In this document: piece by piece, positions 44,206-51,736 of the stretch
How positions within the stretch are numbered: the first letter of the stretch is position 1
How the letters are laid out: each line of letters starts with the position of its first letter
Assembly (NCBI RefSeq): GCF_000382065.1
Contig: NZ_KB907499.1
Coordinates: 419,631 to 483,630, forward strand
Source of the DNA: Stenotrophomonas hibiscicola ATCC 19867
GTDB taxonomy: Bacteria > Pseudomonadota > Gammaproteobacteria > Xanthomonadales > Xanthomonadaceae
Direction of reading: 5' to 3'
DNA length: 64,000 bases
The notes under the pieces: model-generated
What the model saw: the letters and a program-made list of their open reading frames with translations, nothing else
Databases searched by the model: none
What the model was told of the DNA's origin: nothing
Translations under genes and position numbers: made by a program

Positions 44206-46287
44206 ATGCCCATCCTCGCCCTGCAACCGGCCCGCCTGCCCCTGGCCGCCGCCCTCGCCCTGTGCCTGCTCCCGACCACCCGTGCCTTCGCCCAGGACGG
44301 CGCCACCACGCTGGACAGCATCCAGGTCGCCGGCAGCTGGCTGGGTACCGGCCTGCATGACAGCGTCAAGCGCTTTGCCGGCGCGCGCACCGTGGTCGAC
44401 CGCCAGCGCATCGAGGCCAGCGGCGCGGCCAGCATCGGCGATGCCATGCGCCGCATCCCCGGCGTGCAGGTCACCGACAACTCCGGCACGGCCGGCAGCT
44501 CGGTGTCGCTGAACATCGGCGTGCGCGGCCTCACCGGGCGCTACTCGCCGCGCTCGACCGTACTGTTGGACGGCGTGCCGCTGGCGGTGGCGCCGTATGG
44601 CCAGCCACAGCTGTCGTTCGCGCCGACCAGCCTGTCCAACATCGAGTCGATCGACGTGGTGCGCGGCGGCGGCGCGGTGCGCTACGGGCCGCAGAACGTC
44701 GGTGGCATCATCAACTTCAGCACCCGCGCCATTCCCACCGAGGCCGGCCTGCACGGCGAAGCCGGCGTGCGCTACACCGCCTACGACCATGGCGGCGGCG
44801 ACAGCGCCCAGTACAACGCCTTCCTCGGCGGCACCGGCGACAACGGCTTGGGCGCCGCCCTGCTCTACTCCGGCCAGGACGGCCGCGGCTGGCGCCAGGG
44901 CAGCGATGACCGCTTCAACGATCTCGCGCTGAAGTTCGCCTACGCTATCGACGAACAGCAGGAGCTGCGTGCCAAGCTGTCCTACTACGACGTACGCTCG
45001 CTGACCCCGGGCGGCCTGACCCGTGCGCAGTACGAGGCCGATCCGTTCCAGAACACCCGACCGACCGATTTCTGGAAGGGCCACCGCACCGGCATCGACC
45101 TGGGCTACACCAACACGCTGTCGGCCAACAGCGAGTTCGAGGTGCTGGCCTATTACAACGAGAGCACCCGTGCCAGCTCGCTGATCAACGCCGCCAACAC
45201 CCAGTTGACCGTGCAGCCGCGCGACTACCGCGTGCTTGGCATCGAGCCGCGCTATACCCAGCGCCTGCACTGGGGCAGCGCGGTGCATGACATCACCGCC
45301 GGCTACCGCTTCCTGCGCGAGCGCGGCAACGACCGCAGCTACACCGTCGCCCGCCGCACCGGCACGGCCAGCGCCACCACCCGCTTCGACAACGCCACCG
45401 ACGCGCACGCCTTCTACATCGACGACCGCATTGCGATCGGCCAGTGGCGGATCACGCCGGGCGTGCGCATGGAATGGATCGACATGGACCGCCGCCAGGC
45501 CGGAGGCACGGCGACCTTCAGCAGCCGCAACGACAAGGCCCTGCCCTCGATCAACATCGCCTACCTGCTGACTCCGCAGCTGACCGTGTTCGGCAACTAC
45601 ACCACCTCGTTCGGACCGGTACAGAACATCCAGCTCAATTCGCAGACCGCCAGCAATCCGCTGAACCCGGAAGTGGCCAAGACCACCGAGCTGGGCGCAC
45701 GCTGGCAGGATGGGGCACTGCGCGCGGAAGTGACCGTGTTCAAGATGCGCTTCGACAACCAGATCCTGCAGGTGCCGGGCATCACCCCGCCCACCTTCCA
45801 GAACATCGGTGCCACCGACCACAAGGGTGTGGAGAGCGCACTGGAGTACCACTTCGCCGAGGACGGCGCGCTGGCCGGGCTCGAGCTGTACGCCAACTAC
45901 ACCTGGACCAAGGCGATCCAGCAGTCCGGCGACAACCGTGGCCTGGACGTGCCGTTCTACTCGCGCGACACCGACAGCATCGGCGCCCGCTACGCGCTGG
46001 CCGGCTGGACCTTCAACGTCTCCAGCACCCACCAGAGCGGCCAGTTCTCCGACGCTGCCAACACCTGGGCCGAGAGCGCTGACGCGCGCGTGGGACGCGT
46101 GCCGGGCGTACGCCTGTGGAATGCCCAAGTGGCCTGGCAGGTGCCGGGGCCGGGTAACAGCGAGATCGCGCTGGGCGTGAACAACCTGGCCGACAAGCGC
46201 TGGTACACCCGCAACGTCGATGGCAACGCAGGCCGCATGGTGGCCGCGCCGCGCACCTTCTACGTAAAGGGCCGCTACCGCTTCTGA
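44206..46287 (+). CDS. fecA: TonB-dependent siderophore receptor, FecA-like
   Basis: A 693-residue outer membrane receptor: signal peptide ending near TRAFAQ, plug (VAGSWLGTG, SKRFAGARTVVDRQRIE-like region, GVRGLTGRYSPRSTVLLDGVPLAVAPYGQPQLS, RGGGAVRYGPQNVGGIIN) and 22-strand barrel ending YVKGRYRF. It follows E. coli FecA closely in plug and barrel but lacks FecA's N-terminal signalling domain, so it would not drive an anti-sigma/sigma pair. Ferric dicitrate is the likely ligand; another ferric chelate is possible. Confidence 0.9.
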   Translation: MPILALQPARLPLAAALALCLLPTTRAFAQDGATTLDSIQVAGSWLGTGLHDSVKRFAGARTVVDRQRIEASGAASIGDAMRRIPGVQVTDNSGTAGSSVSLNIGVRGLTGRYSPRSTVLLDGVPLAVAPYGQPQLSFAPTSLSNIESIDVVRGGGAVRYGPQNVGGIINFSTRAIPTEAGLHGEAGVRYTAYDHGGGDSAQYNAFLGGTGDNGLGAALLYSGQDGRGWRQGSDDRFNDLALKFAYAIDEQQELRAKLSYYDVRSLTPGGLTRAQYEADPFQNTRPTDFWKGHRTGIDLGYTNTLSANSEFEVLAYYNESTRASSLINAANTQLTVQPRDYRVLGIEPRYTQRLHWGSAVHDITAGYRFLRERGNDRSYTVARRTGTASATTRFDNATDAHAFYIDDRIAIGQWRITPGVRMEWIDMDRRQAGGTATFSSRNDKALPSINIAYLLTPQLTVFGNYTTSFGPVQNIQLNSQTASNPLNPEVAKTTELGARWQDGALRAEVTVFKMRFDNQILQVPGITPPTFQNIGATDHKGVESALEYHFAEDGALAGLELYANYTWTKAIQQSGDNRGLDVPFYSRDTDSIGARYALAGWTFNVSSTHQSGQFSDAANTWAESADARVGRVPGVRLWNAQVAWQVPGPGNSEIALGVNNLADKRWYTRNVDGNAGRMVAAPRTFYVKGRYRF

Positions 46288-46349
46288 GCCGGTAGCCGCC
46301 CGATGCGGTGACGGTGGCGCTCACGGTGGCGGCGTATCATGCCGCCACC

Positions 46350-48122
46350 ATGTCTTCGCCCGTTTCGCCATCGCGCCTGCATCTGGCCTTCCAGGGCCTG
46401 CGCCTGCGGCTGCGCGGCAGCGACCTGTGGTTCATCGCGCTGGCGCTGCTGGTTGGCCTGATCGCCGGCTACCTGACCCTGCTGCAGTCGGGCATCGCGC
46501 GCTGGCTGCAGGGCACGTTGTATGGGCTGGACGACGGCATGCGGCTGAGCTCCCTGCCCTCGCTGACCTGGACCGCGCTACTGGTGCTGCCACTGGGCGG
46601 ACTGCTGGTCGGCCTGGTCAGCCTGGCGGCGACGCGACTGAAACGGCCACTGCTCGATGCGGTGGAAGCCAATGCGCTGCACGGCGGCCGCATGTCGATG
46701 CGCGACAACCTGATCGTGCTGACCCAGACCCTGCTGTCCAACGGCTGCGGCGCGTCGGTCGGCCTTGAGGCTTCGTATACGCAGATGGGCGCGGGCAGCG
46801 GCTCGCAGCTGGGCCGGGTGATGCGCCTGCGTCGCAACGACGTGCGCATCCTGGTCGGTGCCGGTGCCGCCGGTGCCATCGCCGCTGCGTTTGGTGCGCC
46901 GCTGGCCGGTGCGTTCTACGCCTTCGAGATCGTCATCGGCGCCTACACGCCGGCCGCACTGGCGCCGGTGGCCGTGGCCGCACTGGCCGGTGCGTTCGTG
47001 GCCGATCAGGCCGGCATCGAGGCTTACCTGCTGCCCGCCGCTTCGACCATAGACGTACGCGCCGCCGACTACGCCATTTACGGACTGCTGGGCTGCTGCT
47101 GCGCGATGGTCGGCATTGTCATCATGCGCCTGATCGCGTCCATTGAAGGGAGGGTCAAGCGCAGCCCGTTGCCACTGTGGGGCCGCCCGGTGGTGGGTGG
47201 CCTGCTGCTGATCCCGCTGGCCCTGGCCAGTCCGCAGGTGCTGTCGTCCGGCCATGGCGCGCTGCACCTGGACCTGACCACGCACCTGCCGTTGATCTGG
47301 ATCGGCGGCCTGCTGACCCTGAAGTGCCTGGCCTCGGGCATCTCGCTCGGCTTCGGCTTCCGTGGCGGCCTGTTCTTCGCCTCGCTGTTCATGGGCACCC
47401 TGGTCGGCGCGCTGTTCGCCGGACTGCTGGGCATGGCCACCGGCGTTCCGGTGATCGACGCCACCTCGGCCGCGCTGGCCGGCATGGCCGCGCTGGCTGC
47501 TGCCGTCGTTGGCGCGCCGATGACCATGGCCATGCTGGTGCTGGAAGGCACGCACGATTTCCTGCTGACCAGCGTGGTGATGAGCGCGGTACTGGTGTCC
47601 AGCACGCTGGTGCGGCAGTGGTTCGGCTACTCGTTCTCGACCTGGCGCATGCACCTGCGCGGCGAGACCATCAAGAGCGCCCGCGACGTGGGCTGGGTGC
47701 AGAACCTCAACGCCGGCCGGCTGATGCGCAAGGGCGTGGCCACTACTCCGGCCGATCTCGATGCCGCCGCGTTCCGCCAGCGCTTCCCGCTGGGCTCGGG
47801 CAGCCGGGTGATCCTGATCGACAGCGAAGGCCATTACGCAGGCATCGTGCAGATTCCGCGCGTCTACGGCGACGGCGTGAAGCCGGAGACCATGATCGGC
47901 GAGCTGGCCGAGAACCGTGACGTGTCACTGTCACCGGCCGCGGACGTGGTCAGCGTGATGCAGCGCTTCGACCAGACCCAGGCCGATGAACTGGCCGTGG
48001 TCGCCGCCGACGGCCAGGTCCTGGGCGTGGTCTCTGAAGCCTTCGTCCGCAAGCGCTACGCCGAGGAACTGGACAAGCGCCAGCGCGAACTGATGGGCGA
48101 GCGCGTCGAGGACACCGACTGA
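46350..48122 (+). CDS. CLC-family chloride channel with CBS domains
   Basis: A 590-residue CLC protein (about 18 helices, residues 20-430) with a C-terminal cytoplasmic region holding two CBS-like modules (from about 465). The gating glutamate is present (GASVGLEASYTQMG), but the standard GSGIP and GREGP filter motifs are altered. It exchanges anions and protons in acid resistance in related proteins. ATG 46350. The downstream MgtC-like gene is in the same direction but beyond repeats, so not clearly co-transcribed. Confidence 0.88.
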   Translation: MSSPVSPSRLHLAFQGLRLRLRGSDLWFIALALLVGLIAGYLTLLQSGIARWLQGTLYGLDDGMRLSSLPSLTWTALLVLPLGGLLVGLVSLAATRLKRPLLDAVEANALHGGRMSMRDNLIVLTQTLLSNGCGASVGLEASYTQMGAGSGSQLGRVMRLRRNDVRILVGAGAAGAIAAAFGAPLAGAFYAFEIVIGAYTPAALAPVAVAALAGAFVADQAGIEAYLLPAASTIDVRAADYAIYGLLGCCCAMVGIVIMRLIASIEGRVKRSPLPLWGRPVVGGLLLIPLALASPQVLSSGHGALHLDLTTHLPLIWIGGLLTLKCLASGISLGFGFRGGLFFASLFMGTLVGALFAGLLGMATGVPVIDATSAALAGMAALAAAVVGAPMTMAMLVLEGTHDFLLTSVVMSAVLVSSTLVRQWFGYSFSTWRMHLRGETIKSARDVGWVQNLNAGRLMRKGVATTPADLDAAAFRQRFPLGSGSRVILIDSEGHYAGIVQIPRVYGDGVKPETMIGELAENRDVSLSPAADVVSVMQRFDQTQADELAVVAADGQVLGVVSEAFVRKRYAEELDKRQRELMGERVEDTD

Positions 48123-48128
48123 CCCCGC

Positions 48129-48155
48129 AAAAAGGGGACGGAGGGGATTAAGTCG
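48129..48155. repeat. Partial copy of the 31-bp hairpin repeat
   Basis: Left arm only, sharing the first 27 bases of the hairpin at 43084; no right arm follows. It lies 7 bp after the CLC stop, so it cannot form the full terminator hairpin. Confidence 0.75.
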
Positions 48156-48200
48156 TTTCTGGCACGCTGACTAACCACGCGTGGCGTGGACCGCTGGAAA

Positions 48201-48222
48201 TCCACGCATGGCGTGGATCTAC
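48201..48222. repeat. SMAG palindrome
   Basis: Inverted unit ending CTAC at 48219-48222 with stem ATCCACGCATGGCGTGGAT, preceded at about 48175-48190 by a degenerate second copy; just upstream of the MgtC-like gene. Confidence 0.7.
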
Positions 48223-48250
48223 TGTCACCTCGACCGGGTAGACTCCGGCC

Positions 48251-48967
48251 ATGCGCTTCATTGAGACCTTCCAGGCCGGTCCCTTCGCCGACACCGTGGT
48301 CAGCCTGCTGGCCGCCTTCGTGCTGGGCACGCTGATCGGCGCCGAGCGCCAGTACCGGCAACGCACCGCCGGCCTGCGCACCAATGTGCTGGTGGCCGTA
48401 GGCGCCGCCGCCTTCGTCGACCTCGGCATGCGCATCGCCGGCAGTGCCGAGGCGGTGCGGGTGATCTCCTACGTGGTCTCCGGCGTCGGCTTCCTCGGCG
48501 CGGGCGTGATCATGAAGGAAGGCATGAACGTGCGCGGCCTGAACACCGCCGCCACCCTGTGGTGCTCGGCGGCGGTGGGCAGCTGCACCGGCGCGGACAT
48601 GTTGGCCGAAGGCGTGCTGCTGACCGTGCTGATCATCGCCGGCAATACCCTGCTGCGGCCGCTGGTGAATGCGATCAACCGCATCCCGATCAACGAAGCC
48701 GCCACGGAAGCCACCTACGAGGTGCGCCTGAGCGTGGATGCCGAAGCCGTACCACGGGTGCGTGAGCGGTTGGTCGATGCGCTGGAAGCAGCGCAGTACC
48801 CGGTCGGTGATGTGCAGGTGGTCGAGCATGCCGATGCACCAACCGATGTGATCGCGGTGCTGGTCAGTACTGCCGTGAGTGCCGATGAGCTGGACGTGGT
48901 GCTGGCGCGGATGGAGCACGTGCCGGGCGTGCTGCATGCCACCTGGGAAGTCAGTACCCGCGATTGA
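48251..48967 (+). CDS. MgtC/SapB-family membrane protein
   Basis: A 238-residue protein with about five N-terminal helices carrying MgtC signatures (LAAFVLGTLIGAERQYRQRTAGLRTNVLVAVGAAAFV, GVGFLGAGVIMKEGMNVRGLNTAATLW) and a C-terminal soluble ACT-like domain (about 150-238). MgtC proteins aid growth in low magnesium and inside macrophages and restrain F-type ATP synthase; that role is known of the family, not shown here. Confidence 0.9.
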   Translation: MRFIETFQAGPFADTVVSLLAAFVLGTLIGAERQYRQRTAGLRTNVLVAVGAAAFVDLGMRIAGSAEAVRVISYVVSGVGFLGAGVIMKEGMNVRGLNTAATLWCSAAVGSCTGADMLAEGVLLTVLIIAGNTLLRPLVNAINRIPINEAATEATYEVRLSVDAEAVPRVRERLVDALEAAQYPVGDVQVVEHADAPTDVIAVLVSTAVSADELDVVLARMEHVPGVLHATWEVSTRD

Positions 48968-48970
48968 TTC

Positions 48971-49033
48971 CATCCACGCATGGCGTGGATCTACCGAGGT
49001 CGTGGTGAAGTAGATCCACGCCATGCGTGGATG
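48971..49033. repeat. SMAG palindrome pair
   Basis: Inverted unit with CTAC at 48991-48994 and direct unit with GTAG at 49010-49013, both of the ATCCACGCCATGCGTGGAT type, between converging mgtC and merR-type genes. Confidence 0.8.
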
Positions 49034-49039
49034 CTTCTC

Positions 49040-49447
49040 TCACCGACCCGCCATGCGCTGCTGCGCACGCAGCAGTTTCTGGAACGAACCGCACTTCCGA
49101 GCGTCCTCCGCCTGCGGGCAGGCCGCCGCGCGTTGCAGGTGCCGGCGCACCCGTTGCAGCCGGGTGATCTGCCGCTGCAGCACATCGGCCTGCGCCAGCA
49201 GGGCCTCCCGGTCCAGGGAGATGCACCCGCGCTGCAGTGGCAGCGATGCCCCGATCTGCTGCAGCGACAGACCGGCCGCCTGGCCGAGGCCGATCAACGC
49301 GAGCCGTTCCAGCACCTGCTCGTCGTACTGCCGGCGCAGGCCGCGACGGCCCAGTGCCTGCAGCAGCCCAAGTTGTTCGTAGTAGCGCAGGGTCGAGGCC
49401 GGCACGCCGCTGCGCTTGACCACCTCGCCAATATCCAGTTCGCGCAC
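49040..49447 (-). CDS. MerR-family transcriptional regulator
   Basis: A 135-residue MerR protein: LDIGEVVKRSGVPASTLRYYEQLGLLQALGRRGLRRQY winged helix, a coiled dimerisation helix and a Cys-bearing tail (RGCISLDRE, AACPQAEDARKCGSF). The cysteines could bind a metal or sense oxidants. It is divergent from a methyltransferase gene 63 bp away and probably controls it through the operator at 49450. Confidence 0.88.
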   Translation of the reverse strand: MRELDIGEVVKRSGVPASTLRYYEQLGLLQALGRRGLRRQYDEQVLERLALIGLGQAAGLSLQQIGASLPLQRGCISLDREALLAQADVLQRQITRLQRVRRHLQRAAACPQAEDARKCGSFQKLLRAQQRMAGR

Positions 49448-49449
49448 GG

Positions 49450-49472
49450 GCTTGACCTCAAGTGACCTTCAA
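49450..49472 (+). promoter_or_regulatory. MerR-type operator/promoter before the methyltransferase
   Basis: TTGACC (-35) at 49450 begins the dyad CTTGACCTCAAG...CTTCAAGC. A -10-like AACCTA at 49476 gives a spacer of about 20 bp, long as in MerR-activated promoters. The site lies 3 bp before the MerR start on the other strand. Confidence 0.5.
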
Positions 49473-49510
49473 GCGCCAACCTATGGGCAACTACCCACCG
49501 AGGCAAGGCC

Positions 49511-50338
49511 ATGGCCAGCACACCCCCCCTTGATCAGAACGCCCTGTGGAACGGCCCTGGCGGCCAGGTCTGGGTTGCGCAGCAGGCCCTTCTCGATGGC
49601 CTGTTCCAGCCGATGGCCGACCTGCTCGTGGCCGAACTTCCGGAAACCGTCACGCAACTGCTCGACATCGGCTGCGGTACCGGGGCCAGCCTGCTGGCAT
49701 CAGCCGCCGCACGCCCGTCGGCGCACTGCACCGGCCTGGACATCTCCGCGCCGATGCTGGCGCTGGCCCGTCAACGCGCCGAGGCGGCAGGGCTGGACGC
49801 AGACTTCATCGTCGCCGACGCACAGCAGCATCCGTTGCCCACCGCGCACTTCGACTGGATCCAATCTCGGTTGGGCGTGATGTTCTTCGAAGATACCGAG
49901 GCCGCCTTCGTCAACCTGCGCCGCGCGGCGCGACCGGGTGCCGGCCTGCGTTTCCTCGCCTGGCGCGGCGCCGGGGAAAATCCGTTCATGACCACCGCCG
50001 AGCACGCCATCGGCGATGCCCTGGATCTTCCGCCCCGCGTACCGGGCGAACCGGGCCAGTTCGCCTTTGCCGACGGCGAGCGCGTGCAGCATCTGCTGCA
50101 GGCCGCCGGCTGGAATGACGTGGAGGTTGTTGCGGTAGACCTGCCCTGCTCGCTCGCCCGCGAGGACCTGCCTACCTATGTCGGCCAAGTGGGCCCGTTG
50201 GGCCTGGCGTTGCGCACGATGCCGAAGGAACGCGCCGATTCTCTGCTGGCCCGAGCACTGGCCGCATTCGCACCGTTCGTCGAGAACGACCGCGTACGCG
50301 TGGATGCCGCCTGCTGGCTGGTCCGCGGCCACGCGTAG
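49511..50338 (+). CDS. SAM-dependent methyltransferase
   Basis: A 275-residue class I methyltransferase: motif I LLDIGCGTGASLLA, acidic loop GLDISAPMLALARQRAE, motif II-like FDWIQSRLGVMFFED, post-motif RAARPGAGLRFLAWRG. Small-molecule methylation is likely; substrate unknown. Control by the divergent MerR protein is inferred. Confidence 0.88.
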   Translation: MASTPPLDQNALWNGPGGQVWVAQQALLDGLFQPMADLLVAELPETVTQLLDIGCGTGASLLASAAARPSAHCTGLDISAPMLALARQRAEAAGLDADFIVADAQQHPLPTAHFDWIQSRLGVMFFEDTEAAFVNLRRAARPGAGLRFLAWRGAGENPFMTTAEHAIGDALDLPPRVPGEPGQFAFADGERVQHLLQAAGWNDVEVVAVDLPCSLAREDLPTYVGQVGPLGLALRTMPKERADSLLARALAAFAPFVENDRVRVDAACWLVRGHA

Positions 50339-50415
50339 AAAAATGGGACGGAGGGGATTAAGTCGCACATGCCCGTGTCGTGCCGGAAACGACTTAATCC
50401 CCTCCGTCCCCTTTT
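50339..50415. terminator. Hairpin repeat, third copy, with enlarged loop
   Basis: Arms 50339-50365 and 50390-50415 match the 43084 hairpin except for a one-base change near the left end and a 24-base loop. It is placed immediately after the methyltransferase stop and before the stop of the converging small gene. Confidence 0.8.
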
Positions 50416-50420
50416 GTCGT

Positions 50421-50684
50421 CTACAGCGCCTCGCCGGCGTCGGCCAGACGAGATTCGATCAACGCATACCACTGCTGCAGCACGTCGATCAGCATGTCCA
50501 GCTCCGCATCGGTACGCTGCGCGCGGCCGCTGCGCAGGCAGGCCTGGGCCTCCTGCAGCTGGGCAAGGAACCCGGCCACGGTATCGGCCTGCAGGATCAG
50601 GCCTGGCAGGCGCCGCCCGGGAATGCGTACCACGGCATGGTTGCCGAGCTGGCCGTACACGCTGAGTGTGGTTTCCGTCTTCAT
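50421..50684 (-). CDS. DUF6959-like small protein
   Basis: An 87-residue soluble protein with VYGQLGNHAVVRIPGRRLPGLILQADTV, which I recognise tentatively as DUF6959, followed by helices rich in Leu and Arg. The function is unknown. ATG 50684 is chosen; ATG 50711 is an alternative and neither has a good ribosome site. The gene stands alone. Confidence 0.65.
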   Translation of the reverse strand: MKTETTLSVYGQLGNHAVVRIPGRRLPGLILQADTVAGFLAQLQEAQACLRSGRAQRTDAELDMLIDVLQQWYALIESRLADAGEAL

Positions 50685-50830
50685 GGAAAGAGGCAGGAAT
50701 TGAGCGTTCATCGCGTGCACCGTTAGAAGACCTGAGCCGCAGGCAGGCGTGGACGACGGGGGAGACGTTGCCACGCCTGCCGGCGGTCAGGGGGGACTCG
50801 GGACCGGGGCCTGGCCCCGGTGAGGGAATT

Positions 50831-51673
50831 TCAGCGCGGCTGTGCCACTCCGGCGATCTGCACGCGACGGTTTGGCGCCAGGCAGGCGATCAGCGCGCGC
50901 CGATTGCGCTGCTCGCACTGCACGATCGGCTCGGCCGCGCCGCGTCCTTCGGCGCTGATGCTGGCTGCAGGCACGCCGCCCTGCACCAGCGCGCTGCGCA
51001 CGGCCTCGGCGCGGCGCTGCGACAGGGTCTGGTTGTAGCTGGCACTGCCGATACGGTCGGTGTAGCCGGTCACCCGGATCGACTGCACCTGTGCGGCTTC
51101 ACGCACCTGCGCCAGGATGCCCTGCACCGCCTGCTGGCCCTCGGCGCTGAGTACAGCGCTGTCGAAGCCGAACAGCGCGTCGGCAGACAGCCGCAGCGGC
51201 TGTTCTGGCAGCGGTGCCGGTGCCGGTGCCGGCGGGGCCGGTGGCCGCGGCGGCTCCAGCACGGCCGCGCACGATTCCGGCTTCCAGTACCCCGCCTGGG
51301 CAATGCCCTTGCTGTCAAAGCGGACCTGGAACTGGCAGGTGAAGTACTCCGCGCCCTGCGCGGTGCGGAAGTTGAACAGGTAGTTCCACTCGCGCACGCC
51401 CCACATGCCTTCATTGAAATGCGGCGTGCCCAGCAGCGTGTACAACTGCCGCTTGCTCATGCCCGGCGCGAAGCGGCGCAGGTCGGCGACGTCCGGATAG
51501 ATGCCTTCCTTCAACGAGGCCCTGGAGGCCTCCGGGAACTGCACGACGGTGGCTTCGGCAGGACCGTCGGTGGCCGGCGCATGGCTGCGGCAGGCGGCCA
51601 GCAGGCCCACCCCCAGGATCAGGCCCAGCGTAGCGGCATGTTGGCCGGCGCGGGCGATACGATGCTGTTTCAT
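50831..51673 (-). CDS. BamE-like plus OmpA-domain lipoprotein
   Basis: A 280-residue outer-membrane lipoprotein: lipobox LLAAC (Cys28), BamE/SmpA-like fold at about 55-135 (PGMSKRQLYTLLGTPHFNEGMWGVREWNYLF), a proline-rich linker (about 143-160) and an OmpA peptidoglycan-binding domain (about 165-275, FGFDSAVLSAEGQQ, VTGYTDRIGSASYN, ALIACLAPNRRVQI). It lies 63 bp after the trimeric autotransporter on the same strand and probably helps its folding or anchoring, as SadB-type lipoproteins do; this is inferred. Confidence 0.85.
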   Translation of the reverse strand: MKQHRIARAGQHAATLGLILGVGLLAACRSHAPATDGPAEATVVQFPEASRASLKEGIYPDVADLRRFAPGMSKRQLYTLLGTPHFNEGMWGVREWNYLFNFRTAQGAEYFTCQFQVRFDSKGIAQAGYWKPESCAAVLEPPRPPAPPAPAPAPLPEQPLRLSADALFGFDSAVLSAEGQQAVQGILAQVREAAQVQSIRVTGYTDRIGSASYNQTLSQRRAEAVRSALVQGGVPAASISAEGRGAAEPIVQCEQRNRRALIACLAPNRRVQIAGVAQPR

Positions 51674-51736
51674 GTCATTCCCCCTGTAGACGTTTCCGCG
51701 GTACCGGGCCGCGCGTGCGGCCCGGCGGCGGAGATA

